Counted from the first letter of the stretch, positions 1 through 10,716 are shown. The stretch: 64,000 nt of DNA from Gemmatimonadota bacterium (GCA_016194585.1 JACQBG010000039.1:39236-103235); one strand, 5' to 3'. Notes: generated by a model from the letters alone, not told the origin. Made by a program: numbers and translations.

Positions 1-222
1 TCGCGCCGCGGCGTCGTGTCGCAGCTCGAATACATGGACGAGCAGCACCTCGGCGAGGACTACCTGACGGGCTTCGTGCAGCGCGTGCTCGCCGTGACCC
101 CCGCCGACGTTCGCCGCATGGCCGACGAGCAGCTCGATCCGGCGCGGATGACGATCACCGTCGTCGGCGACCGGAAGACCGTCGAGCCGCAGATCGCGCC
201 GTTCCGGCCGGTCGTGCCCTGA
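1..222 (+). CDS. M16 family peptidase, C-terminal fragment (gene begins before window)
   Basis: Open frame from base 1; '...EDYLTGFVQRVLAVTPADVRRMADEQLDPARMTITVVGDRKTV' resembles the C-terminus of M16 insulinase-like peptidases. Confidence 0.7.
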   Translation, partial: SRRGVVSQLEYMDEQHLGEDYLTGFVQRVLAVTPADVRRMADEQLDPARMTITVVGDRKTVEPQIAPFRPVVP

Positions 223-226
223 CCTC

Positions 227-296
227 GCGCCCGGCGGGCGCCGGGCGCATGATTCAGCGCCCAACGGGCGTCGGACGTAGACGTCCGGCGCCCGTT
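227..296. terminator. Two successive hairpins after the M16 gene
   Basis: GCGCCCGGCG/CGCCGGGCGC arms at 227-248; AACGGGCGTCGGACGT-AG-ACGTCCGGCGCCCGTT at 263-296, about 16 bp stem with one T/G wobble. Confidence 0.55.
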
Positions 297-338
297 CGCC
301 GTTCCCCACCCTGCCCCCCGTTCCGCGAGGACGTTGCC

Positions 339-2759
339 ATGCGCACGCGACTCCGCCTAGCCCTCATCGGGCTGGCCTTCCCAACCCTCGTCGCGGCGCA
401 GGGCGCCGCCACGACCGTCAGCGTGACGGCCACCGCCGTCCCGGCTCCCGCCGCCGCGTCGATGTCCGAGCGCTACGCCCGCGCCGAACAGATGCTGCCG
501 TGGAACACGAGCCGGCTGGTCTACGGCGACGTCGTGCAGCCGCAGTGGTACAAGGACGGCACGCGCTTCTGGTTCCGCAACAAGACGAAGAACGGCGCCG
601 ACTTCCTCTTCGTCGACGGCGTCACGAACACCGTGCGCCCGCTGTTCGACAACGCCCGTCTCGCCGCCGCCATCACGCTCGCGACCGACACGAGCTACGA
701 CGGCAACAAGCTCCCCTTCCAGACGTTCCGGTTCGCGAAGGACAACGAGGACGAGCGGAACATCGAGTTCCGCGCCAGCAAGAAGCGCATCACCTGCGAC
801 ATCACCGCCTACACCTGCGTCGCCGGCGACACGATCCCGAGCGAAGTGCCGTTCGTGCTCTCGCCCGACAAGAAGTGGGAAGCGTTCGTGATGAAGTACA
901 ACGTGTACGTGCGCCCGCGGCACGGCGGCGACACGACGCAGCTCACCACCGACGGCGTCCAGGGATGGGGCTACGGCATGGGCGACCCGACGCCGCAGCA
1001 ACTGCTCGCGCCGCGCCTCGCGCCGCGCCGCCCGCAGATCCAGTGGGCCCCCGACTCGCGGCACCTGCTCGTCGCTCGGCAGGACACGCGCGGCGTGCTC
1101 ACGATGCCCTACATCAGCTACACGTCGCAGCGGCCGCGCGCCTTCTCGCAGCCGTACGCGCTCCCCGGCGACTCGATCATCCCCGTGCCGGGCGCGCACA
1201 TCCTCGACCGCGAGACGAAGGGCAACGTCCGGCTCGACATCCCGGTGAAGGTCGCGCAGCTCACGACCAACAACTCGTTGCGCGACTCGGTGTGGACGAC
1301 CGGCTCCGACAAGGTGAAGCTCGTCGGCATCACCCGCGCCTCGAAGAGCGCGTACCTCTGGCAGTTCGACGCCGCCTCGGGCAAGGCGACGCTGCTCGCG
1401 CACGACACCACGAAGACCTTCGTCGAGGTCGCGCCGCCGACCGACCCGAGCAGCTGGTACGTCACCAAGGACGGCCAGGACGTCATCTGGTGGTCGGAGC
1501 GCGACGGCTGGGGACACCTCTGGCGCATGGGCCCCGACGGCAAGGTGAAGAACCAGATCACGAGCGGGCCGTGGCAGGTCGGCAAGGTCGTCAACGTCGA
1601 CGAGAAGCTGAAGCAGATCTGGTTCACGGCGCGCGGCCGCGAGAGCGACCACTTCGTGTACTACCAGGCGCTCTACCGCGTGAACTTCGACGGCAGCATG
1701 CTCACCCTGCTCACCCCCGAGGACGCGTACCACGACGTGGATGTGAGCCCGAGCGGCAAGGTGCTGATCGACCGCATGAGCCGCATCGAGAAGCCGACCG
1801 AGACGGTGCTGCGCGACCTCTCCACCGGGAAGATCCTCCGGACGATCGCGAAGGCCGACGTGAGCCAGCTCGCCGCGCTCGGCTGGAAGCCGGCCCAGGT
1901 CTTCTCCGCCAAGGCGCGCGACGGCGTGACCGACATCTACGGCGTGATGTACCTGCCGCCGAACCTCGACCCGTCGAAGAAGTACCCGATCATCTCGAAC
2001 ATCTACCCCGGGCCGCAGGTCGGATCGGTGGGCCAGTGGACGTTCAAGGGAGGCGGCGAGCCGTTCTCGCTCACCGAGCTCGGCTTCATCGTCGTGCAGA
2101 TCGACCACATCGGCACGCCGGGACGGTCGAAGGCCTTCCACGACAACTACTACGGCAACTTCATCGACAACGGGCTCCCCGACCACGTCACGGTCATCAA
2201 GCAGCTCGCCGCCGAGCACCCGTACATCGACCTCGACCGCGTGGGGATCTTCGGCCACTCGGGCGGCGGCTTCGCCAGCACCGACGCGATGCTCCGCTTC
2301 CCCGACTTCTTCAAGGTCGCCGTGAGCGGCTCGGGGAACCACGACAACCGCAGCTACAACATCTACTGGGCGGAGAAGTACCAGGGGCTCCTCAAGCGCG
2401 ACACGCTCCGCAAGGGCGAGGACAACTTCACGCACTCGGCGAACAAGTCGTACGCGGCCAACCTGAAGGGGAAGCTGCTCCTCATGCACGGCGACATGGA
2501 CGACAACGTGCATCCGGCCATGACGGTGCAGCTCATCGACGAGCTCGAGAAGGCGAACAAGGCGTACGATCTCGTGTGGGCGCCGAACCGGCCGCATTCG
2601 CTCAACGAGCCGTACTTCATCCGCCGCCGCTGGGATTACTTCGTGACGTGGCTGCTGCACCAGACGCCGCCCGACAACTACAAGATGACGCCGCCGGAAG
2701 GCTCGCTCGCGCCGGGGGACGGGCTCACGCCGGACGATCCGGACGAGCCGATGCGCTAG
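339..2759 (+). CDS. S9 family peptidase (dipeptidyl peptidase IV type), secreted
   Basis: Signal peptide MRTRLRLALIGLAFPTLVAAQ; GHSGGGFAS nucleophile motif; HGDMDDNVHP; ATG at 339 preferred over the upstream start at 249. Confidence 0.9.
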   Translation: MRTRLRLALIGLAFPTLVAAQGAATTVSVTATAVPAPAAASMSERYARAEQMLPWNTSRLVYGDVVQPQWYKDGTRFWFRNKTKNGADFLFVDGVTNTVRPLFDNARLAAAITLATDTSYDGNKLPFQTFRFAKDNEDERNIEFRASKKRITCDITAYTCVAGDTIPSEVPFVLSPDKKWEAFVMKYNVYVRPRHGGDTTQLTTDGVQGWGYGMGDPTPQQLLAPRLAPRRPQIQWAPDSRHLLVARQDTRGVLTMPYISYTSQRPRAFSQPYALPGDSIIPVPGAHILDRETKGNVRLDIPVKVAQLTTNNSLRDSVWTTGSDKVKLVGITRASKSAYLWQFDAASGKATLLAHDTTKTFVEVAPPTDPSSWYVTKDGQDVIWWSERDGWGHLWRMGPDGKVKNQITSGPWQVGKVVNVDEKLKQIWFTARGRESDHFVYYQALYRVNFDGSMLTLLTPEDAYHDVDVSPSGKVLIDRMSRIEKPTETVLRDLSTGKILRTIAKADVSQLAALGWKPAQVFSAKARDGVTDIYGVMYLPPNLDPSKKYPIISNIYPGPQVGSVGQWTFKGGGEPFSLTELGFIVVQIDHIGTPGRSKAFHDNYYGNFIDNGLPDHVTVIKQLAAEHPYIDLDRVGIFGHSGGGFASTDAMLRFPDFFKVAVSGSGNHDNRSYNIYWAEKYQGLLKRDTLRKGEDNFTHSANKSYAANLKGKLLLMHGDMDDNVHPAMTVQLIDELEKANKAYDLVWAPNRPHSLNEPYFIRRRWDYFVTWLLHQTPPDNYKMTPPEGSLAPGDGLTPDDPDEPMR

Positions 2760-2787
2760 TCGAGCGGCGGTCACGGCCAGGGAACGG

Positions 2788-2839
2788 ACCGGGGGAACTG
2801 CGCGGATCGTCGGTGGATCCGGCGCGGTTCCCCCGGTCG
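2788..2839. terminator. Long hairpin between convergent genes, probable bidirectional terminator
   Basis: GACCGGGGGAACTGCGC / GCGCGGTTCCCCCGGTC arms (one wobble) extended by GGATC/GATCC. Confidence 0.6.
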
Positions 2840-2846
2840 CTTCCCG

Positions 2847-3335
2847 CTACAGCAGCGCCGCGCCGAGCACCCACGCCGCGATCACGCACCCCGCGCCCGC
2901 CTTGCTCGCCATCGCGACGGCACGGCCGATCGCCGCCCCCGTGGCCGCGCGGGTGGCGGCGCCATGCGTCGCTCCGCCCCACAGCTCGAACGCCAGCGCG
3001 CCGGCGAAACTCCCGCCGAGCGCGCCGAGCACGGAGCCGACGAGCGGGACCGGCACGCCGACGACAGCACCGACCAGCCCGCCGACGATGGCCCCCCACG
3101 CGCCCCGCGACGAGCCGCCGTACTTGCGCGTGTAGCGCGCCGAGAGCGTGATGTCGAGCAGTTCCGCCACGAGCGCGATGAGCGCGCTGCCGACGAGTGC
3201 CGTGGCGCCGATGTGCACGTCGCCGATCCGGTCAGCGAGGAACGCGGCCAGCGCCATCAGCCACGTCCCCGGAAGCCCGAAGGGGATCGCGAGCAGCGAG
3301 AGCGCAAGCGCGATGGTCAGGAGGAGGATGGTCAT
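2847..3335 (-). CDS. DUF456 family membrane protein
   Basis: MTILLLTIALALSLLAIPFGLPGTWLM...GGLVGAVVGVPVPLVGSVLGALGGSFAGALAFE; start refined to cat at 3333-3335. Confidence 0.8.
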   Translation of the reverse strand: MTILLLTIALALSLLAIPFGLPGTWLMALAAFLADRIGDVHIGATALVGSALIALVAELLDITLSARYTRKYGGSSRGAWGAIVGGLVGAVVGVPVPLVGSVLGALGGSFAGALAFELWGGATHGAATRAATGAAIGRAVAMASKAGAGCVIAAWVLGAALL

Positions 3336-3386
3336 CGTGCCGTACCCTACGAGCCGGGGCCCAGGCGAGTTGCAGAAGCGCGGAGT

Positions 3387-3450
3387 CTCCCACTCCCACT
3401 CCCACTCCCACTCACGGCCCACTCCCACTCGGCTCCCACTCGCACTCGAC
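3387..3450. repeat. CCCACT/CTCCCA hexanucleotide microsatellite
   Basis: (CTCCCA)n-like tandem units tcccactcccactcccactcccactcacggcccactcccactcggctcccactcgcactcg. Confidence 0.8.
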
Positions 3451-3559
3451 CTCGCCCCCTATCGCATTGCCCTCCCACTGTCCTTCTGCCTAACGGTCCC
3501 CCGCCCCCATCCGTTAAGATGAGGAGCCAACCCCGCACCACTTCCCCGACGAGGATCGA

Positions 3560-4090
3560 ATGTTCCGGAGCCGTCATCTCGCACTCGCCGTCGCCTGCTT
3601 CCTCCCCACTGCCCTGCTCGCGCAGGACAAGCCGAAAGTCACCGCCGCCTCCCCCGAAGCCGCGGGCGAGTACCTGATGATCGTCGGCAGCTGCCACGAC
3701 TGTCACACCGCGGGCTGGACCGAGAGCAAGGGGAAGATCGCCAAGGACGACCAGCTCACGGGCAATCCCGTCGGCTTCAAGGGCCCCTGGGGCACGGTGT
3801 ACGGGAAGAACCTCCGCACGATCGCCGCGCGACAGAGCGAGGATCACTGGGTGCACGTGCTCCAGACGGCCGATGGCGGCGAGGGCGACCTGCCGATGCC
3901 GTGGCACAACACGGCGATGATGACCGAAGAGGATCTGCGCAACCTCTACAAGTACACGAAGTCGCTCGGCGCCAAGGTGGGAGCGCGCATCCCGCGCAAC
4001 GCGAAGCCGGGCATGCAGCCGCAGGGGCAGTACATCGACCTCAGCACCCAGGGCGCCGCGGCGCCGGCCGACACGACGAAGAAGCCGTAG
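3560..4090 (+). CDS. Secreted mono-haem cytochrome c-like protein
   Basis: Signal peptide; single CHDCH haem motif; distal Met region LPMPWHNTAMM. Confidence 0.75.
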   Translation: MFRSRHLALAVACFLPTALLAQDKPKVTAASPEAAGEYLMIVGSCHDCHTAGWTESKGKIAKDDQLTGNPVGFKGPWGTVYGKNLRTIAARQSEDHWVHVLQTADGGEGDLPMPWHNTAMMTEEDLRNLYKYTKSLGAKVGARIPRNAKPGMQPQGQYIDLSTQGAAAPADTTKKP

Positions 4091-4109
4091 CAAGCAAGCG
4101 CTTGCTTGC
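4090..4109. other. Perfect 20-bp palindrome GCAAGCAAGCGCTTGCTTGC
   Basis: Read directly; starts on the last base of the cytochrome stop codon. Confidence 0.9.
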
Positions 4110-4148
4110 CTAGCCGTCGTCGGGGACTGCTGGCCGCAGCTCCGCGCA

Positions 4149-4410
4149 GATCCGTGGGTTCGGGGTCAGCGCGCACACGCAGATCACGCTGGGGCCGAGG
4201 AACCACGCAGGTACGGCAACGATTGGGGGACTGCAGTGTCGGCACCGGCCTCTCGGTTCCGCGCGCAGTTCCCCCAAGTCCTTTGTAGTATCTGCGCTGC
4301 GGTCCGGCCCCCGCGTGGCCCGCCGCGCCGCGCCAGCCCCGAACCCACCGATCAGCGCGCATCCGCGGCGTCGTTCGAGCCCCGCCGGCCCAGCCCCGAA
4401 CGCGGCGATC
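4149..4410. repeat. Three degenerate copies of GATCSGTGGGTTCGGGG(C)TGG (one +, two -), with a long hairpin at 4223-4277
   Basis: + copy 4149-4174; - copies 4328-4353 and 4385-4410; arms TTGGGGGACTGC/GCAGTTCCCCCAA. Confidence 0.7.
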
Positions 4411-4429
4411 CGCGCGGGTCTGCGGCGAT

Positions 4430-6727
4430 CTACTCCGACGCCAGCACCGCCGCCGCGACCGCCGCCTGCCCGTAGCTGATCGCTCCGTCGTTCGGACTCA
4501 GCAGCCGCGGCACCAGCACGCGCAGTCCGCACGACGCGAGCCGCCGGCGCACCCCGCTCAACAACCGCGCGTTCTGGAACGAGCCGCCGCCGAGCGCCAC
4601 GGTGTCGGCGCCGTGCGCCTCGGCGGCGCGCGCCGCGATCGCCGCCGCCGCGAGGGCGACGCTCTCGTGGAAGCTCGCCGCGAGCGCATGCACATCCTCC
4701 CCCGCGATGCGCCGCGCGCCGAGTTCGGCGAGCATCGGCACCGGATCGATCACCCAACGACCGTCCGCCTCGCGCACCGGCATCGCCACCGCGTGCGCGA
4801 CGCGCTCGCCGGCGAGCGACTCCAGCTCCGCGGCGGCCTGTCCCTCGAAGCCGCTGCGATGCCGCACGCCGAGCACGGCGGCCGCCGCGTCGAACAGCCG
4901 TCCCATCGACGAGGCGAGCGGCGCGTTCAGTCCGCGCGCCACCTGCCGCTCGGCGATGCGGCGCTCGTTCTCGCTCACGCCGTCGAACGCGAGCGCGAAC
5001 GACGCCTCCGCCCCCGGCTCGAGCGACAGATAGCCGAGCGCGGCGCGCCACGGCTCGCGCGCCGCCAGGTCGCCGCCCGGCAGGGGTGCGTATCGCAGCT
5101 GCGCCACGCGCCGGTAGCCGCGCAGATCGGCGACGAGCGTCTCGGCGCCCCACACCGCGCCGTCGTCGCCGTATCCCGTGCCGTCGAACGCCAGTCCCAC
5201 CACCGTCGACGTCACGCCATGCTCCGCCGCCACCGCGGCGACGTGCGCGTGATGGTGTTGCACGGCGATCGTCCGCTCGAGTCCCAGCTCCTCCGCCAGT
5301 CGCGTCGAGAGGTAGCCGGGGTGCAGATCGCGCACCGCGACCTCGGGGGCGATGCGGAACAGGTCGCGGTAGCGCGCCAGCGCCGTCTTCCAGTGCGCGA
5401 CCGCGTCGAGGCTCTCGAGGTCGCCGATGTGCGGACTCGGCCACGCCCATCCGTCGCGCGCGAGGGTGAACGTGTTCTTGAGGTGCGGGCCGACGGCCGC
5501 CAGCGGACGCGGGGCGGGCACGGGCAGTCGCAGCGCCAACGGCGCGTAGCCGCGGGCCCGCCGCATCAACAGCGGCGCGCCGTCGACGACGCGCGCCACC
5601 GAATCGTCCACGCGGGAGAGGATCTCGCGGTCGTGCAGCAGGAACTCGTCGGCGATCTGGCCGAGCCGCGCGCGCGCCTCGGCGTTGCCGATGGCGATCG
5701 GCTCGTCGCTCAGGTTGCCGCTCGTCATCACGAGCGGCACGCCGGCCCCCTCGAGCAACAGATGGTGCAGCGGGGCGTAGGCCAGCATCACGCCGACGCG
5801 GTCGAGTCCCGGCGCGAGTCCGGTGGCGAGCGACGCGCCGCCGCGCGCCGCATGCGCGCGACGGCGCAGCAGCACGATCGGCCGCTCCGGTCCGGTGAGC
5901 AGCGCGGCCTCGGCGTCCGCTACCTCGGCGATGGCGCGAGCCGCCTCGAGGGTGCGCACCATCACGGCGAGCGGCTTCGCCTCTCGGTGCTTGCGGTCGC
6001 GCAGCCGTCGCACGGCGACGTCGTTCGTCGCGTCGCACGCGAGGTGGAACCCGCCGACGCCACGCACGGCGAGGATCGCGCCCCGTCGGAGGGAGAGCGC
6101 CGCCAGTTGCACCGCCGTCTCGTTGTAGGCCCACCGCCGGCCGTCGAGCGACTCGAGCCACAGCTGCGGCCCGCACTCGTGGCAGGCGAGCGACTCGGCG
6201 TGATGGCGCCGGGCGCCGGGGGTGCCGTACTCGCCGGCACACGACGGGCATGGCTCGAACGCGCCGAGTGTCGTGCGTTCGCGATCGTACGGGAGCGCCT
6301 CGATGACCGTATAGCGAGGCCCGCAGTCGGTGCAGGTGATGAACGGATGGCGGTAGCGGCGATCGGCCGGGTCGAACAGTTCGCGCTCGCACGAGGCGCA
6401 GGTCGCCACGTCGGGCGGCACCGGGCGGTTGCCGTCAGCGTCCTCGCTCGCCGCGATGTCGAATCCGCGAAACCCCACGAGCGTTCCCGATGCCGCCTCC
6501 AACGTGTCGATCCTCGCGACCGGCGGCGCTTCGAGTCGCAGGTCGCGCTGGAACCGGTCGAGCGCGTCGGCGGCGCCCTCGACATGGATCTCGACCGTCC
6601 CCGCCACGTTGCGCACCCACCCGGCGAGCCCTTGCCGTAGCGCCATGCGGTGCACGAACGGCCGGAAGCCGACGCCCTGCACGACCCCCGTGACCCGCAG
6701 GTCGCGCGCCGACGACGGCGGAGTCAC
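4430..6727 (-). CDS. hypF: Carbamoyltransferase HypF
   Basis: Acylphosphatase domain VTGVVQGVGFRPFVHRMA, zinc-finger CASCERELFDPADRRYRHPFITCTDCGPRYT, YrdC-like and Kae1-like domains (GGGSFQNARLL). Confidence 0.95.
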   Translation of the reverse strand: MTPPSSARDLRVTGVVQGVGFRPFVHRMALRQGLAGWVRNVAGTVEIHVEGAADALDRFQRDLRLEAPPVARIDTLEAASGTLVGFRGFDIAASEDADGNRPVPPDVATCASCERELFDPADRRYRHPFITCTDCGPRYTVIEALPYDRERTTLGAFEPCPSCAGEYGTPGARRHHAESLACHECGPQLWLESLDGRRWAYNETAVQLAALSLRRGAILAVRGVGGFHLACDATNDVAVRRLRDRKHREAKPLAVMVRTLEAARAIAEVADAEAALLTGPERPIVLLRRRAHAARGGASLATGLAPGLDRVGVMLAYAPLHHLLLEGAGVPLVMTSGNLSDEPIAIGNAEARARLGQIADEFLLHDREILSRVDDSVARVVDGAPLLMRRARGYAPLALRLPVPAPRPLAAVGPHLKNTFTLARDGWAWPSPHIGDLESLDAVAHWKTALARYRDLFRIAPEVAVRDLHPGYLSTRLAEELGLERTIAVQHHHAHVAAVAAEHGVTSTVVGLAFDGTGYGDDGAVWGAETLVADLRGYRRVAQLRYAPLPGGDLAAREPWRAALGYLSLEPGAEASFALAFDGVSENERRIAERQVARGLNAPLASSMGRLFDAAAAVLGVRHRSGFEGQAAAELESLAGERVAHAVAMPVREADGRWVIDPVPMLAELGARRIAGEDVHALAASFHESVALAAAAIAARAAEAHGADTVALGGGSFQNARLLSGVRRRLASCGLRVLVPRLLSPNDGAISYGQAAVAAAVLASE

Positions 6728-6728
6728 C

Positions 6729-7400
6729 CTACACTCCCGCGCCTTGCTTCACGATCGAACGCAGGAACTCGAACCACGCATCCATCCCCGCGCCGGTCGT
6801 CGCCGAGAGCTCGAAGAACTCGAGCGACGCGTTCACCTGCAGCGCGTTCGCCTTGGCCAGGGCCACGTCGAACGGCACATACGGCAGCAGGTCGGTCTTC
6901 GTGAGCACCGCGTAACGAGAGTTCTGGAACATCTTCGGATACTTGAGGGGCTTGTCCTCGCCTTCGGTGACCGTGAACAGCACCACCTTGTGCAGTTCGC
7001 CGAGGTCCCACGACGCGGGACAGACGAGGTTGCCGACGTTCTCGATGAACAGGAGCCGCGTGCGGTCGAGGTCGATCGCGTCGAGCGCCGCGCTCACCTG
7101 CAGTGCGTCGAGGTGGCAAGCGCCCCCGGTCACGACGGCCTGCACGAGCCGGGTCGTGTGACGGGCGAGGCGGTCGGCGTCGTTCTGCGTCTGCACGTCG
7201 CCCGTGACGACGGCGATGTCGAGTTCCTCGCCCAACGCGGCCAGCGTCTTCTCGAGCAGGAAGGTCTTCCCCGCCCCGGGCGACGAGACGAGGTTCAGCG
7301 CCGTCACGCCGTGCGCGGCGAGTCGCCCGCGCACGGCGCCTGCCAGTTCATCGTTGCGCGCCATGACGCGCTCGCGCACTTCGATCGTCCTAACGGCCAT
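6729..7400 (-). CDS. hypB: Hydrogenase nickel incorporation GTPase HypB
   Basis: SSPGAGKTFLLEKT P-loop, GDVQTQNDADRL, IENVGNLVCPASWDLGE, TKTDLLPY; no histidine-rich N-terminus. Confidence 0.95.
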   Translation of the reverse strand: MAVRTIEVRERVMARNDELAGAVRGRLAAHGVTALNLVSSPGAGKTFLLEKTLAALGEELDIAVVTGDVQTQNDADRLARHTTRLVQAVVTGGACHLDALQVSAALDAIDLDRTRLLFIENVGNLVCPASWDLGELHKVVLFTVTEGEDKPLKYPKMFQNSRYAVLTKTDLLPYVPFDVALAKANALQVNASLEFFELSATTGAGMDAWFEFLRSIVKQGAGV

Positions 7401-7638
7401 CGTCGATCTCCAGATAAGCCAACTGCAGCACGTCGCCCGGGCGCCGCAGGATCTCGGGTTTGGCCCCCGTGAACGGCGGCGCGAGGAACACGGCTTCGAG
7501 GCAGAACTCGAGACTTCCCGCCTCGAGGCCGCTGTCGTCGCCCAACTCGACGGCGACGGTGCACAGCATCGGCGCCTGATCGCCGAGCTTCTCCTCGGCG
7601 ATGCGCGCGATCTCCATCGCGACGCTCATCTCATGCAC
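7390..7638 (-). CDS. hypA: HypA-like nickel metallochaperone lacking the zinc domain (82 aa)
   Basis: GTG start giving MHEMSVAMEIARIAEEKLG...GSLEFCLEAVFLAPPFTGAKPEILRRPGDVLQLAYLEIDDGR; no CxxC pair. Confidence 0.8.
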   Translation of the reverse strand: MHEMSVAMEIARIAEEKLGDQAPMLCTVAVELGDDSGLEAGSLEFCLEAVFLAPPFTGAKPEILRRPGDVLQLAYLEIDDGR

Positions 7639-8198
7639 GACAGCTCCGCCAGCCGCGCGACGAGCATCCGGTCGTCTTCCTCTGCGTCCTCTGCGTCCTC
7701 TGCGGTAGATGTCTTCTCTCCCACTGCCGTGCACGTATGCCCCCACGCCCGCAGCCGCTCGACGACCGCCGCCTCGAGCTTGTCCACTCTGGCCGCGACC
7801 TTCGGCGACAGCTCCGTGCCGAGCGCCACCACCTCCGGCTGCACCCCCATCGCGACGATGGTCTCCGGCACGTTCCCCATGAGCGACGCCACGGCGAGCA
7901 CGTCGCGCAGGTCGAGTTGGTGCGGTGAGAGCGCCCGCGTGAGGTAGATGGGGAGCCGTTCCTTCTCCAGCACGACGAGCGAGCCCGGCGGCTGGCGCGC
8001 GGCGATGGCGTCGATGACGATCATCCGCTCCGCATCCTGGATGACCGGGAGCAACGACATCCCCCACGTCCCGCCGTCGACGAGCTCGACGTCATCGAGC
8101 GTCCAGCGTTCGCGCAAGCGCTCGAGGGCGACGAGGCCGAGGCCGTCGTCGCCCATGATCGGGCTTCCGAGCCCGAGCAGCACCGTGCGCGCCGTCAT
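7626..8198 (-). CDS. [NiFe]-hydrogenase maturation endopeptidase (HyaD/HybD family)
   Basis: LLGLGSPIMGDDGLGLVALERL...DGGTWGMSLLP...DAIAARQPPG; start overlaps the upstream stop (ATGA). Confidence 0.9.
   Translation of the reverse strand: MTARTVLLGLGSPIMGDDGLGLVALERLRERWTLDDVELVDGGTWGMSLLPVIQDAERMIVIDAIAARQPPGSLVVLEKERLPIYLTRALSPHQLDLRDVLAVASLMGNVPETIVAMGVQPEVVALGTELSPKVAARVDKLEAAVVERLRAWGHTCTAVGEKTSTAEDAEDAEEDDRMLVARLAELSCMR
7677..7704. repeat. Tandem 9-bp repeat TCCTCTGCG x3 inside the maturation protease gene
   Basis: ttcctctgcgtcctctgcgtcctctgcg; encodes TAEDAEDAEE near the C-terminus. Confidence 0.9.
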
Positions 8199-8994
8199 TC
8201 CTTCGGCCACGGGTGCGGATGGCCGGTCGACAGGTCGAGATCCTCGAAATGGTCAGATGACGACACGAAACGCCCACCCGTGAGGATCGACGAGATGACG
8301 CCCGCGCGCTCCACGTAGTCGGCGCGCACTGCCAGATATACGTGGATGACCACGAAGATGACGAACGCCCACGTCAGGGCGTGATGCACGAGCCGTACGA
8401 TCTGCAGTCCGCCGAAGAGCGCCGGCACCCAGCTGAGCGAGTGATAGATGATCCCCGTCGGGTTGGACTGCCCGTACAGGGTGAAGCCCGTGACCACCAT
8501 CACGACCATCATCAAGTAGACGCCGGTGTACGCCGACTGCGCGAGAGGGTTGTGGCCGATGAAGTGCGGCTGCTCCTCCGTATGCAGGTTGAAGTACGTG
8601 CGCACGACGCGCCACATGTTCAGGAGGTTCCGCGGCGTGACCGGGAAGAGCGCCGGCAGCCGTTCGAACGCATTGCCGGCGAACAACCAGTAGACGCGCA
8701 CGATCCCCGTCATCACGATCACCGCCGCGGCCGTGAAGTGCACGAAGCGGAACTTCCCCATCATGAAATGCGAGCTCGCCTCGCCGGCCGTCGCGAAGTA
8801 GGGGCGGCCGATGTACAGCCCGGAGATGACGAGGGCGGCGATGCACACCGCCGCGATCCAGTGCATGATGCGCAGCGGCGCGCCCCACAGGTACACCCAG
8901 GTGAAGTCGCCCCGCTCGCGGGGGACCGGCTTGCCGAAGTGCTCGAGGAACCCGGCGCCCGGCGGATGCCGGGCGCTGCGGTCGCTGGTCACGT

Positions 8995-8998
<4 letters not shown>
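8195..8998 (-). CDS. Ni/Fe-hydrogenase b-type cytochrome subunit
   Basis: LRIMHWIAAVCIAALVISGLYIGRPY; histidine-bearing transmembrane helices; located directly after the large subunit. Confidence 0.92.

Positions 8999-10708
<1,710 letters not shown>

Positions 10709-10716
<8 letters not shown>

Noticed and set aside
357-2774. 805-aa antisense ORF opposite the S9 peptidase
   Set aside because: Codon-bias shadow; composition is Arg/Val/Glu-rich with no recognisable domain.
3387-3450. Tandem repeats considered as a CRISPR array
   Set aside because: Contiguous hexamers without spacers; a microsatellite.
7390-8067. 225-aa ORF as a single protein
   Set aside because: Only the last 82 codons (GTG at 7638) look like a protein (HypA); the upstream part is the wrong frame of the maturation protease.
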